This document shows, one piece after another, positions 16,855-25,409 of a DNA stretch of 64,000 bases (within the stretch, counting starts at the first letter, position 1; each line of letters begins with the position of its first letter). Under the pieces are notes generated by a model that ran no database searches, was not told the origin of the DNA, and saw only the letters and a program-made list of their open reading frames with translations. Origin of the DNA: Bradyrhizobium sp. SZCCHNS1050 (lineage in GTDB: Bacteria; Pseudomonadota; Alphaproteobacteria; Rhizobiales; Xanthobacteraceae); the NCBI RefSeq assembly GCF_032484785.1, contig NZ_JAUETR010000001.1:2917501-2981500 (forward strand), written 5' to 3'. Made by a program: the position numbers and the translations under genes.

Positions 16855-17292
16855 ATGACGACGATTGCGCCGTTGGGTGGCGTCACAGCTTCCGGAACAG
16901 TTGGTGTCAGTTTCGGAGCCGTTGAGCCCGGAGCGGCCGCCCAGCAGTCGTTTCAGGACGCTCTGCATAGATCGGTCACTAAACTGCCTATGGAGCCTGA
17001 GCACGCCGTCGACCAACTCGGCAGCAAGGTGATGGAGTGGATGGAGAGTTCGTACGAGCGGGTCCAGCGCAATGCCGCGCCCGAGCTCAATCTCATGCCG
17101 GAGCCGGCAGCATCCGGTCCAGCATCTTCCAACATTGGCGGAACGGCCCTGGGAGCGGACAAGCCAGACGCGGGCCGTCAGGCCCTGCAAATGCTGGAGC
17201 ACGCATTCTCGTTTGCCATTGAGGCGACGCTGATGTCGAAAATCTCGACCGAGTCGACCCGAATCTTCAACACGTTCTTGAAGGGACAATGA
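16855..17292 (+). CDS. sctI: SctI (NolB position), inner-rod protein of the T3SS
   Basis: The C-terminal 35 residues (LQMLEHAFSFAIEATLMSKISTESTRIFNTFLKGQ) have the pattern of SctI/YscI/HrpB inner-rod proteins: an amphipathic helix ending in a short polar tail. The gene stands directly before sctJ with a 4-base overlap (ATGA), the position of nolB in rhizobia. The ATG at 16855 is chosen because GGAG lies 7 bases before it and because upstream codons of the open frame are Cys-rich and unlike the family. The resulting 145 residues match the usual size. It starts the right operon. Confidence 0.8.
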   Translation: MTTIAPLGGVTASGTVGVSFGAVEPGAAAQQSFQDALHRSVTKLPMEPEHAVDQLGSKVMEWMESSYERVQRNAAPELNLMPEPAASGPASSNIGGTALGADKPDAGRQALQMLEHAFSFAIEATLMSKISTESTRIFNTFLKGQ

Positions 17293-18152
17293 GAATGGCC
17301 GGTTGCGGCAAACAATGGCTGGCCGCTCGAGGGCGCGGATTGAATTTGGCGCTGGTGCTGGGCTTGGCGTTCATGCTGAGCGGTTGCAAGGGTGAGCTCT
17401 ATAGCCGCTTGAGCGAGAAGGAGGCTAATCTGATGATGGCCCTTCTGCTGCACCACGGCATCGCCGCCGACCGACTCCAGGCAAAGGACGGTAGCAATAC
17501 TGTCAGGGTCGAGCAGGAGCGATTTGCCGACGCTGTGACGCTGCTGAATGCGTCCGGGTTGCCGCATGCGAAGTTCGAAGACATGGGCAGCATATTCTCA
17601 AGCAATGGTCTGGTGTCGTCACCCACAGAGGAGCGAGTCAGGTTGATTCACGCGCTCAATCAAGAGTTGGCAAGGACGATCATGGAGATCGACGGAGTCA
17701 TCTCTGCCCGAGTCCACGTGGTGCTGCCTAAGATAGACCCGTTGCGTCACGATCAGGTTCCGTCGTCGGCGGCATCGGTGTTCATCAAGCACGATGCGCG
17801 CGCCGAAATCGCCGTGCTCCTACCGCAGATCAAGACCCTCATTGCCAATAGTGTCGAAGGACTGACGTACGACAGGGTGGCCGTGGTTTTCGTGCGTGGC
17901 AGTTCGGATCCCGTCGAAGTCAGCCCTTCCACGTCGATCGAGACGACGGCATCCGTTCTATCTCACGACGGATCTGCCCTGCGTGACGGTCCGCTCATCC
18001 TGCAGGTGTCAGCCGCGGTAGGGCTGGGGCTGCTGGGATCGATCGGAATCTTCCAGCTCTGGCGCCGGGCACGCGTGGGATATGCGCAACGCAACGCGCC
18101 GCGTCGGGAGGCGCGAATGCCGGCGCGTGATCCGCTGCGTGTCGTATCCTAG
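17289..18152 (+). CDS. sctJ: SctJ (NolT), inner-membrane ring lipoprotein
   Basis: SctJ (YscJ/FliF family) forms the inner periplasmic ring of the basal body. It has a lipoprotein signal ending LAFMLSGC (C33), two ring-building domains (ELYSRLSEKEANLMMALLLHHGI..., and LNQELARTIMEIDGVISARVHVVLP near residue 118-142 with SSAASVFIKHD), and a C-terminal transmembrane helix (LILQVSAAVGLGLLGSIGIFQLW) followed by a basic tail. The length of 287 is normal. It overlaps the sctI stop codon by 4 bases and precedes sctK by 27 bases. Confidence 0.95.
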   Translation: MRMAGCGKQWLAARGRGLNLALVLGLAFMLSGCKGELYSRLSEKEANLMMALLLHHGIAADRLQAKDGSNTVRVEQERFADAVTLLNASGLPHAKFEDMGSIFSSNGLVSSPTEERVRLIHALNQELARTIMEIDGVISARVHVVLPKIDPLRHDQVPSSAASVFIKHDARAEIAVLLPQIKTLIANSVEGLTYDRVAVVFVRGSSDPVEVSPSTSIETTASVLSHDGSALRDGPLILQVSAAVGLGLLGSIGIFQLWRRARVGYAQRNAPRREARMPARDPLRVVS

Positions 18153-18179
18153 TGCGATTGAAGTGGGCTTGGCCGGCAA

Positions 18180-18878
18180 ATGAGTAGGCTTGTGCAACCT
18201 GGAGCATCCCTTGGTTTGCGTGCTCCGAAGGTCGGCGGTGGCTGCGAACCCGGCGCGCCGGTGGGGCATTGGCCGGTGATGGATATGGACACGTTTTGTC
18301 GATTACCGGCACGCTACATCCACGTTGAACGATTTCTCGCGTGCGTACCGGGCGTTTCGCCCGGGCTTGCCGCACGGATACTCGCCTGCGACCGACTCCA
18401 CCGAGATATCTCAGAGCGGATCGTTGTGCATTACGAGCTTGATTGCTGCACGGCAGCCGACGTCGCTGACACGCGCAGTCGCATTGCGTTTCTCGACTGC
18501 GAGCAACTATGCCGCGTCGGTGAGCTGGCCGGCGGTGTTTGGCATGCCCACGCAATTCGTTCCATGGTCCTCAAGACTACGCTCCGGGAGCATCTCGGAG
18601 AATTCGATTCCCGACTCCACAAGGTCGCGCTCGCCAATATCGATCTGTCGCCCAAACCCGATCGCCCCCCGAATCCATCTGCGCTTGCGGACCTCATCCG
18701 AGGTGATGGGATGCAATGTCTCAATGCCGCAATCTGGCGACTCCCCGCCACCTTGCGTAGCCGCATCCTTCTTCGATTTCCGATTAACTCGCCGCTGGGC
18801 TCCTCGGTCTCGCGGCGACACCAGCAGCTTGGTCCGGAGATTGTTGATCGCGTTCTAGCCGATGGGATGGTGCCGTGA
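18180..18878 (+). CDS. sctK: SctK (NolU-like), sorting-platform spoke protein
   Basis: The 232-residue protein occupies the nolU/sctK position between sctJ and sctL and has the composition of that poorly conserved family: YIHVERFLACVPGVSPGLAARILACDRL in the N-terminal third and a Trp/Leu-rich centre (ALADLIRGDGMQCLNAAIWRLPATLRSRILLRFP). SctK links the SctQ pods of the cytoplasmic platform to SctD. Its stop overlaps the GTG start of sctL by 4 bases. Identification depends mainly on synteny plus this weak similarity. Confidence 0.75.
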   Translation: MSRLVQPGASLGLRAPKVGGGCEPGAPVGHWPVMDMDTFCRLPARYIHVERFLACVPGVSPGLAARILACDRLHRDISERIVVHYELDCCTAADVADTRSRIAFLDCEQLCRVGELAGGVWHAHAIRSMVLKTTLREHLGEFDSRLHKVALANIDLSPKPDRPPNPSALADLIRGDGMQCLNAAIWRLPATLRSRILLRFPINSPLGSSVSRRHQQLGPEIVDRVLADGMVP

Positions 18879-19492
18879 AAGCCCGCGAGAGTGACAAGCC
18901 TGTCGGCACGTTCCATCCGCTCGGACCCGTGGTTCGAGCCGAAGAGGCGGAGACCTGGTTTTCCGCGGCTGCCTCTCTTGCCGACGCCCGGCGGCAATGC
19001 GAGCAGATCGCCGCGCAGGCCCGGCTCGCGTTCGAAGAGCAGCGCATGAGAGGCTTTGAGGATGGTCGTCTCGCGGGAGTTGAGGAGGCGGCTCGCCTGA
19101 TTGCGGAAACGAAGGTCACGGTTGATGATTTCGTCGCCGATCTGCAAGACGAACTTATCACGCTCGTCGTCGAGATCATCAGGGAGATCCTCGGAAGTTT
19201 TGAGCCGGACGATCTCGCCGCGCGCGCCATCACCAGAGCACTCGAAGAGATCCGTTCCGGTACGGCCCTCGTGCTGATGACTGCGCCGCAGGAGATGGAG
19301 TCCATCCGTGTACGAGTGGCGACGCTGCTGGAGGATGGGGCCGACCAGCTCACCATCGTGTCCGACCCGCAGTTTGCGCCGGGGCGCTGTATGCTTTGGA
19401 GCGAGTTCGGGCAGATCGATGTTTCCGTTGACGCTCAACTGGAGCAGCTCGCCTTGGCGCTGCGTGCCGGTTTCGAGGGCGTGGAGCCATGA
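18875..19492 (+). CDS. sctL: SctL (NolV), ATPase regulator/stator
   Basis: SctL (YscL/FliH family) connects the ATPase with the sorting platform. The 205-residue protein has a long helix with small-residue spacing (FEEQRMRGFEDGRLAGVEEAARLIAETKVTVDDF) and a C-terminal globular part with the family pattern VSDPQFAPGRCMLWSEFGQIDVSVDAQLEQLALAL (first half: ADQLTIVSDPQFAPG). The GTG start overlaps the sctK stop. The sctN start overlaps its own stop by 4 bases, which suggests translational coupling of the platform genes. Confidence 0.9.
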   Translation: MKARESDKPVGTFHPLGPVVRAEEAETWFSAAASLADARRQCEQIAAQARLAFEEQRMRGFEDGRLAGVEEAARLIAETKVTVDDFVADLQDELITLVVEIIREILGSFEPDDLAARAITRALEEIRSGTALVLMTAPQEMESIRVRVATLLEDGADQLTIVSDPQFAPGRCMLWSEFGQIDVSVDAQLEQLALALRAGFEGVEP

Positions 19493-20835
19493 TGCCGGCA
19501 GGCTCTGCCACGCACCGACTCGCGCGAATCCTGCCGCAGTTGCGTGAAGCTGCAGGCCGTTCGCAACTGCGCCCGATCCGCGGGCGCGTGATTCAGGTGT
19601 CGGGGACCCTCATCAGGGCGATCGTTCCCGATGCGCGTGTTGGCGATATCTGTTTGCTCCGTTCTGCCCATGCCTCGCCTGATCTGCGGGCCGAGATCGT
19701 GGGCATCGAAGGCGGAGTCGCGTTGCTGACGCCTCTCGGAGACGTGGCGGGTCTCTCAACAAGAACGGAAGTCGTCTCGACAAGGCAGGCCCTCGGCATC
19801 ATGGTTGGGCCAGCGCTGCTCGGCCGCGTCGTCGACGGGCTCGGGCGCCCTCTCGACGTTCAGGAACGAGGATGGCCCGAGTTCGACCAGATTCGACGAG
19901 TCCGCGGAGCTGCGCCGGCGCCCTTGGCACGGCGGCTCGTTGACGGCCCTTTGTCACTTGGTATCCGGGCGATCGATGGTCTGCTCAGCTGCGGCGAGGG
20001 GCAGCGGATCGGCATCTATGGCGAACCCGGCGCGGGCAAATCGTCGCTTGTCGCCCAGATCGTCCAGAACGCGGACGTCGACGTCTGCGTTGTCGCACTG
20101 ATTGGCGAGCGTGGGCGCGAAGTTCGAGAAATGGTCGAGCGCTGCCTGGCCGGAGCGGCTCGGGCGCGATCAGTCGTGATTGTCGCAACCTCCGACCGGC
20201 CGCCGACGGAGCGCGTCACGGCTGCCTATGTCGCCGTGACGATCGCGGAGTACTTCCGGGATTGCAACGCACGCGTGCTCCTGGTGCAGGACAGTGTCAC
20301 TCGCTTTGCGAGGGCATTGCGTGAGATCGGACTGGCCGCGGGCGAGCCGCCGACGCGCCGGGGCTTTCCGCCGTCGGTGTTTGCGGCATTGCCCGAGTTG
20401 CTCGAGCGGTCCGGTCCCGGAGTCGCCGGCTCAATCACTGCATTCTACACCGTGCTGGTTGAGGGGGATGGTACCGCGGATCCGATCGCGGAGGAGACGC
20501 GCAGCATTCTGGACGGGCACATCGCGTTGTCACCTAAGCTCGCACAGTCGGCGCATTTCCCTGCGATTGACATCGTGTCCAGCCTCAGCCGCGTCATGGA
20601 TCAGGTCGTGACGAGCCGTCATCGCTCTGCAGCCAGGAGGGTGCGTGAACTCATAGCTCGCTATGCAGAGCTTGAGTTCCTGCTGCAGGTTGGGGAGTAC
20701 AAGGCCGGATCCGATCCGATCGCCGATGAGGCGATCGCCAAGCAGGATGCTATCAAGTCCTTTCTGCGGCAGGGCCTCGGCGAGGTCGTTCCGTGGGATC
20801 GCACGATCCATCAACTCGAGCAGCTCGCGTCATGA
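19489..20835 (+). CDS. sctN: SctN, T3SS ATPase
   Basis: SctN is the hexameric ATPase that strips chaperones and unfolds substrates. The 448-residue protein carries the F1-like fold: Walker A GEPGAGKSS at 178-186, ALIGERGREVREMVE, the Walker B region RVLLVQDSVTRFARALREIGLA, and the arginine-finger block VLVEGDGTADPIAEETRSILDGHI. GEPGAGKS departs slightly from the more common GxSGVGKS. Length and motifs fit non-flagellar T3SS; the neighbouring sctL/sctO/sctQ confirm this against FliI. ATGA overlaps exist at both ends. Confidence 0.96.
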   Translation: MMPAGSATHRLARILPQLREAAGRSQLRPIRGRVIQVSGTLIRAIVPDARVGDICLLRSAHASPDLRAEIVGIEGGVALLTPLGDVAGLSTRTEVVSTRQALGIMVGPALLGRVVDGLGRPLDVQERGWPEFDQIRRVRGAAPAPLARRLVDGPLSLGIRAIDGLLSCGEGQRIGIYGEPGAGKSSLVAQIVQNADVDVCVVALIGERGREVREMVERCLAGAARARSVVIVATSDRPPTERVTAAYVAVTIAEYFRDCNARVLLVQDSVTRFARALREIGLAAGEPPTRRGFPPSVFAALPELLERSGPGVAGSITAFYTVLVEGDGTADPIAEETRSILDGHIALSPKLAQSAHFPAIDIVSSLSRVMDQVVTSRHRSAARRVRELIARYAELEFLLQVGEYKAGSDPIADEAIAKQDAIKSFLRQGLGEVVPWDRTIHQLEQLAS

Positions 20836-21320
20836 GGTACGATCCACTGCTCACGCGCATACGCAGGATGCGGATCGTTCTCGGAGAGAGGGAGCGGCGG
20901 GCGAATTCCGCGCTTCAGCGCGGCGTGGAGGCACAGGTCGAAGCGGCTGCGGAACTGACGCAGATCAATCATGCGCTCGCGTTGCAAGCAGCGGCGCGTG
21001 GCGCACGCGAACGTCAGATCTACCAGCAGATGGTAGGGCGTCCAATTTCCGCGCGGGAGATCACCCAACTTGACGCGCAACTCAGGCGCCTCGAGTCGCT
21101 GGCAATGGCGCTTGCCGAGCAGCGCCTTGCGAGCATCCGTACGCTCGACCATGCGCGTAACGAAGTTCAGGGTCTACGCCTCGAATTCGTGAAGGCTCAT
21201 CGGAGGCGTCGCAAGTGGGATGAGTTATCGCAGCAATCACGTCGCCGTCGCGAGGACCGTGAGACGTTGCTAGAGGAGATGGCTAATTCGGACGGCAGGG
21301 CGGCGGGGCGGCAAGCATGA
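20832..21320 (+). CDS. sctO: SctO, ATPase central-stalk protein
   Basis: The ATG at 20832 overlaps the sctN stop (ATGA) and gives 162 residues. The protein is almost wholly helical with long runs of Arg/Glu/Gln/Ala, predicted as a coiled-coil hairpin (LLTRIRRMRIVLGERERRANS..., LRRLESLAMALAEQRLASIRTLDHARNEVQGLRLEFVKAHRRRRKWDEL, given in part). This is the FliJ/YscO type that sits in the ATPase ring. Sequence conservation is low in the family, so position between sctN and sctQ is the main argument. Confidence 0.82.
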   Translation: MRYDPLLTRIRRMRIVLGERERRANSALQRGVEAQVEAAAELTQINHALALQAAARGARERQIYQQMVGRPISAREITQLDAQLRRLESLAMALAEQRLASIRTLDHARNEVQGLRLEFVKAHRRRRKWDELSQQSRRRREDRETLLEEMANSDGRAAGRQA

Positions 21321-22384
21321 ACGCGCCATTCCCCGCTCGCAGGCGCGGAGCGCCTGACGGTGAGATCACCGAATTTCATCCGGACGTGCTATCCATTGCT
21401 GATGTTCTACGTGCCCGTCGTTGGTGTCGGCGGCTGGCTGAACTCACCTGCGAGTTGGCAGGTCTGCCGCTGCGGATTTCCTTCTCGGGCGCCTCCTCGG
21501 GCGTTTCGAGCCGGCCGGCGTGTCGTCTGCATTTTACGATCGGCGGTGATCCATGCGCCGTAAGTCTGCCTGTCGAGGTGATCGATGCAACGCTGCAGGC
21601 GATTGATGGTCCGCCTCGAACTACGCTCGCCGAGCCCGATCTGCTGCTTCTGATCGAGTTCGCCTGCGCCGCCATACTTGATTCAATCGAGGAGACGCTC
21701 GGCCTCCCCGTCACCCTCACGCATGCTTCCTTCGATGGCAGCGTTCCGGACTCGATTGGAATCCTGTGTCGCGGCAGGTTTGGCGAACGATCGTTCAGTG
21801 CTTACCTGTCTTTACCAGAGCCATACGAATCCCGTTTGGCAAATCAAGTTCAAGCATTGGGTCCGGCTGCTGCCGCCGGAGTTCCGATCTGCGCGGCCTT
21901 CCGGCTTGGTGTTACGCGCGTCAGCGCCCGCTTGCTTGCGAGCTTACGGCCGGGAGACGTCGTGATCGTCGAACACGCGATGCCGGATGGACGCGTCGCC
22001 GCCGTCTTCGGCGAGCGTCGTCTCACCTCATGCCGCTTCGAGGGAAGCGACGCGACAGTGGTGGACACGTTGCACCAGATCAGAGGCGATCTTCATCATC
22101 ATTGGACGGCTGTGGACATGACGGCACATGAAAGCGTCGATACAGGCGCAGACGATGTGAGCCTGGACGACCTCCAGATCAAGCTCCTATTTGAGATCGG
22201 CCAGCTCGAGATACCTCTCGGCGAGTTGCGCATGATCGCGCCCGGCTATGTCTTCAATCTCGGTCGGGATCCGCGACATGCAATTGAGATTCACGCGGGG
22301 AATCGGCGGATCGGGCAGGGCGAGATCGTCAGGATCGGCGAGGCACTCGGCGTGCGGATCGCCAGATTGTTCAATCACGAATGA
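21317..22384 (+). CDS. sctQ: SctQ, sorting-platform (C-ring) protein
   Basis: SctQ (YscQ/HrcQ/FliN-FliM-like) forms the cytoplasmic pods that load substrates. The C-terminal 70 residues are a SpoA domain (LDDLQIKLLFEIGQLEIPLGELRMIAPGYVFNLG, then HAIEIHAGNRRIGQGEIVRIGEALGVRIARLF). Residues 1-260 hold the variable N-terminal part and a first SpoA-like region (SARLLASLRPGDVVIVEHAMPDGRVAAVFG). The protein is unsplit, 355 residues. It overlaps the sctO stop by 4 bases and is followed after 9 bases by sctR. Confidence 0.9.
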   Translation: MNAPFPARRRGAPDGEITEFHPDVLSIADVLRARRWCRRLAELTCELAGLPLRISFSGASSGVSSRPACRLHFTIGGDPCAVSLPVEVIDATLQAIDGPPRTTLAEPDLLLLIEFACAAILDSIEETLGLPVTLTHASFDGSVPDSIGILCRGRFGERSFSAYLSLPEPYESRLANQVQALGPAAAAGVPICAAFRLGVTRVSARLLASLRPGDVVIVEHAMPDGRVAAVFGERRLTSCRFEGSDATVVDTLHQIRGDLHHHWTAVDMTAHESVDTGADDVSLDDLQIKLLFEIGQLEIPLGELRMIAPGYVFNLGRDPRHAIEIHAGNRRIGQGEIVRIGEALGVRIARLFNHE

Positions 22385-22393
22385 GCTGAAGCC

Positions 22394-23041
22394 GTGACCC
22401 AGTTCAATTTGTTCGCTGTTCTCGCGGTCATCGCCGGACTTGGCCTTATCATCTTTGTCGTCGTGACGATGACATCGTTCGTCAAGATCGCCGTGGTCCT
22501 GTTCCTGATCCGGAACGCGCTGGGAGTGCAGCAGACGCCTCCAAACCTCGTGCTCTATGCCATTGCGCTGGTTCTGACGGCCTATGTCAGCGCGCCGCTA
22601 GTGGAGACCGTGTATGAGCGCGTCAATGATCGTCCCAGCGAGTTTCAAACCTTTACCGACTGGAAAGATGCTGCTGAGCGGGCAGGCCAGCCAATTCGCG
22701 AACATCTGAGCCGGTTCACGACGGTCGCGGAGCGGGAGTTTTTCGTCACTGCCACCGGCAGCTTATGGCCCGATAGCAGCAGAGCCAAGCTATCGAGCGA
22801 AGATCTTGTTATTCTCGTTCCCTCCTTCATGAGCTCGGAGCTCAAGCGCGCCTTCGAGATCGGCTTCCTGCTCTATCTGCCCTTCATCGCGATTGATCTC
22901 GTGGTGTCCGCGGTCTTGATGTCCCTTGGCATGTCGATGGTGCCGCCATCGACGATCTCCGTCCCATTCAAGTTGTTCTTGTTCGTGATGGTCGAGGGCT
23001 GGTCCAAGCTGATGCATGGCCTGGTGTTGAGTTACGGATAG
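22394..23041 (+). CDS. sctR: SctR, export-apparatus membrane protein
   Basis: SctR (FliP/HrcR family) forms the core of the export gate with SctS and SctT. The 215-residue protein has four hydrophobic segments and strongly conserved family blocks: MTSFVKIAVVLFLIRNALGVQQTPPNLVLYAIALVLT (seen across residues 26-62), LVPSFMSSELKRAFEIGFLLYLPFIAIDLVVSAVLMSLGMSMV (in part) and the closing WSKLMHGLVLSYG. The start codon is GTG. It follows sctQ by 9 bases and precedes sctS by 24 bases. Confidence 0.96.
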   Translation: MTQFNLFAVLAVIAGLGLIIFVVVTMTSFVKIAVVLFLIRNALGVQQTPPNLVLYAIALVLTAYVSAPLVETVYERVNDRPSEFQTFTDWKDAAERAGQPIREHLSRFTTVAEREFFVTATGSLWPDSSRAKLSSEDLVILVPSFMSSELKRAFEIGFLLYLPFIAIDLVVSAVLMSLGMSMVPPSTISVPFKLFLFVMVEGWSKLMHGLVLSYG

Positions 23042-23065
23042 CCTGCGAGATGGGGAGGGAAAGCA

Positions 23066-23335
23066 ATGGGCCAAGCGACAATCGTCGATCATCTGGTCAG
23101 GGGTCTGACGGTCGTTCTCATATTTGCCATGCCTCCCCTGGGTGTGGCGATGGTTGTTGGCCTCTTCGTCTCAATTCTTCAGGCCGCAACCCAGATTCAG
23201 GATCAGGTGCTGCCGCAGACGATCAAACTGATTGCCGTCGTGGCCACGCTGGCGGTGTTCGGCGCAGTGTTGGCGGCACCGCTGATCCAATATGCCGATC
23301 AGATCCTTGCGGATTTTCCTGCACTGACGCGTTGA
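23066..23335 (+). CDS. sctS: SctS, export-apparatus membrane protein
   Basis: The 89-residue protein has two transmembrane helices and the FliQ/HrcS family pattern: PPLGVAMVVGLFVSILQAATQIQDQVLPQTIKL (residues 23-55) with the conserved QAATQIQDQ turn. GGAGGG precedes the ATG at a good distance. It stands in the invariant R-S-T-U order of T3SS export genes. Confidence 0.95.
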   Translation: MGQATIVDHLVRGLTVVLIFAMPPLGVAMVVGLFVSILQAATQIQDQVLPQTIKLIAVVATLAVFGAVLAAPLIQYADQILADFPALTR

Positions 23336-23386
23336 CGGGCCTTCCCTTCATAGCGCTCGGAGGGACATGGGCGACGCGGAGTGGCG

Positions 23387-24205
23387 ATGGGGCTTGACCT
23401 CATGCCGTTGGACAGCATCGAGGCGGGGGCCAATCTCGTCTTCCGTCATCTTCTTTCGTTGGCGCTCGCCATCGCGCGTCCCAGCGCCTTCGTCATGACC
23501 TTTCCGGTGTTTGTTCGCCTCGGGCTGACCGGCTTGATTCGTGGTGCCTTCGTGGTCGCGATCTCGCTACCGGTCATGACCGGACTTGTTGAGGTGCTTC
23601 CTCCGATCGGCACGCAAACATTGCGATTGGTCGCGGTCGGGTTCAAGGAAGCGATCATCGGAGGGCTCCTTGGTCTGCTGCTTGGGATCCCGTTCTGGGC
23701 CGCCGAGGTCGCGGGCGACCTGCTCGACTACGAACGTCAGGCCCCCGATGCCCAGCTTCAGGATCCCAACGCCATGACCGAGTCCACCGCGTCTGGCACG
23801 CTTTTTATGCTCGCTGCGGTGGTTCTGTTCGTCGCAGCCGACGGCTTTCATAGCGTCGTCGAAGCCCTTTATGGCAGCTACAGGCTCTGGCCGGTCATTG
23901 AGCTCGCGCCGTTGCTACGCGCGGAGAGCGGCCTATTGGCGCTGGAAATGCTCGTCCGCGTGCTGCAGTTGGCATTGATCCTGGCATTCCCAGTGCTGGC
24001 GGCCATGTTCGTTGCGATGTTCGCGCTGATGGTGATCGCCCGTTTCGCACCGCAGTTGAATGTGTTCGATCTTTCGATGGCGGCGCGCAACTTGGTCTAT
24101 TTCCTGGTTCTGCCGCCCTATGCGGCCGTTCTGCTCGATCACTTCGGTACTCAGCTTGGAGAGTTGACCGGAATCCTGGACCAGCTAGGGCAGTTCCTGC
24201 GATGA
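23387..24205 (+). CDS. sctT: SctT, export-apparatus membrane protein
   Basis: SctT (FliR/HrcT family) completes the SctRST export pore. The ATG at 23387 is preferred over a GTG at 23381 because GGAG stands 6 bases before it. The 272-residue product has about six hydrophobic segments and the family blocks ARPSAFVMTFPVFVRLGLTGLIRGAFVVAISLPV (residues 32 on), GFKEAIIGGLLGLLLGIPFWAAEVAGDLLDYERQ and APQLNVFDLSMAARNLVYFLVLPPYAAVL. It overlaps the sctU start by 4 bases. Confidence 0.95.
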   Translation: MGLDLMPLDSIEAGANLVFRHLLSLALAIARPSAFVMTFPVFVRLGLTGLIRGAFVVAISLPVMTGLVEVLPPIGTQTLRLVAVGFKEAIIGGLLGLLLGIPFWAAEVAGDLLDYERQAPDAQLQDPNAMTESTASGTLFMLAAVVLFVAADGFHSVVEALYGSYRLWPVIELAPLLRAESGLLALEMLVRVLQLALILAFPVLAAMFVAMFALMVIARFAPQLNVFDLSMAARNLVYFLVLPPYAAVLLDHFGTQLGELTGILDQLGQFLR

Positions 24206-25251
24206 GTGAGGATGGCGGCACTGAGGAGCGGACGCTGCCTCCGAGCGAGCGGAAGTTACGTAAGGCGCGCGAAAAGGGACAGGTCTTTCGCAGCACCGAT
24301 ATGGTCGCCGGTGCATGCCTGTCGTCCATGCTGCTCTATCTCTGGCTGATCTTGCCGGAGCTTTTCGCGCGGCTACGGGGAGCCATGATGCTCGTGGGCG
24401 ATGCGGGCGGGCAACCGTTTCGGGAAGCTGCGGGCACGATCGGAACGATGATGTACGAAGCCGCCGTGCCATACCTTGCAAGGGGGGCGGCCATCGTCGT
24501 CCTAATGTCCCTCGTCGTCAACGTCGCCGTCACCAAGGGGATCGTCTTCAGCCTTGACCCTATCAAGCCCCGCGCAGAGCGCTTGCATCCCGCAAAGGGT
24601 TTGAAGCGAATTTTCGCGCTCAAGAGCCTGATCGAGCTGGTGAAGAGTCTGGTCAAGACGACCCTGCTCGTCACGATCTCGGTTTTCGTCCTCGCGATGT
24701 CGCTCAACTCCTTGGTTCACACGCCAGGATGCGGCCTTTCGTGCCTCGCGCCGGTGATCGGGGCGGTGATGGCACCGCTCGTCGTCGCGGCAATCGTCGT
24801 GCTGATGGTGGGCGGCCTTATCGACGTTCTCTTGCAGCGCGGACTGTTCATGCGCGAGATGCGGATGACACGAAGCGAGGCGAAGCGCGAGCGGAGAGAC
24901 CAGGAGGGCCTGCCGGAGGTGCGCTCCGCACAACGCCGTCAGCGTCAATCGCTGGCGCACGGGGGAGGGCGGGGAGGAATCGAAAGCGCAACACTGGTCA
25001 TTGAGGGCGACGATGTGATGGTCGGGTTGCGCTATGTTCCGGGTGAGACACAGGTCCCAAGGCTTGTGTGCAAGGGACGTTCCGTCCGCGCGCACAACCT
25101 CACCGAAGCTGCCACTGAGCTCGGCATTCCTCGTCTGCGCAATCCAGACCTTGCAGCGGAACTCGATCGCCGCATCGCCCAGGACCATTACATCACTGAG
25201 GAGTTTTTCCAGCCAGTGGCGTCGGCGTTGCGCGCGAGCGGCATGTCCTGA
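24202..25251 (+). CDS. sctU: SctU, substrate-switch protein lacking the NPTH autocleavage motif
   Basis: SctU (FlhB/YscU family) controls the switch of substrate class. The N-terminal start (LPPSERKLRKAREKGQVFRSTDM) and four membrane helices are typical, as is the cytoplasmic end (DHYITEEFFQPVASAL). In normal SctU the loop is ANPTHIAVAL, which cuts itself between N and P. Here the aligned segment reads ATLVIEGDDVMVGLRY, so N-P-T-H is replaced by E-G-D-D at residues 268-271. The rest of the C-terminal domain still aligns without gaps, so this is a substituted and not a deleted site. The length of 349 is normal. It ends the right operon. Confidence 0.93.
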   Translation: MSEDGGTEERTLPPSERKLRKAREKGQVFRSTDMVAGACLSSMLLYLWLILPELFARLRGAMMLVGDAGGQPFREAAGTIGTMMYEAAVPYLARGAAIVVLMSLVVNVAVTKGIVFSLDPIKPRAERLHPAKGLKRIFALKSLIELVKSLVKTTLLVTISVFVLAMSLNSLVHTPGCGLSCLAPVIGAVMAPLVVAAIVVLMVGGLIDVLLQRGLFMREMRMTRSEAKRERRDQEGLPEVRSAQRRQRQSLAHGGGRGGIESATLVIEGDDVMVGLRYVPGETQVPRLVCKGRSVRAHNLTEAATELGIPRLRNPDLAAELDRRIAQDHYITEEFFQPVASALRASGMS

Positions 25252-25271
25252 CTGTCGCTGCGCCGCCCAAC

Positions 25272-25291
25272 AGTATTTTCATAATATATTC
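25272..25291 (-). promoter_or_regulatory. Second copy of the T3SS AT-rich dyad, before the giant gene
   Basis: On the minus strand the site reads GAATATATTATGAAAATACT, differing at two positions from the 16691-16710 site. It lies 119 bases before the start of the 1926-residue gene and 20 bases after the sctU stop, so it marks a separate promoter region for that gene. Its location in the only AT-rich stretch of the intergenic region supports a regulatory role; the binding protein is unknown. Confidence 0.5.
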
Positions 25292-25409
25292 CGGATCAGC
25301 GGCTGGCTGACGTCCTACAATGCCGCTCGGAGTTCACCGAATGGGCTGCACGGCTGACGATATGCGCCGGCCAAAGCAGCACTGTCGCCATTGACGGGGA
25401 GACGCGCGA

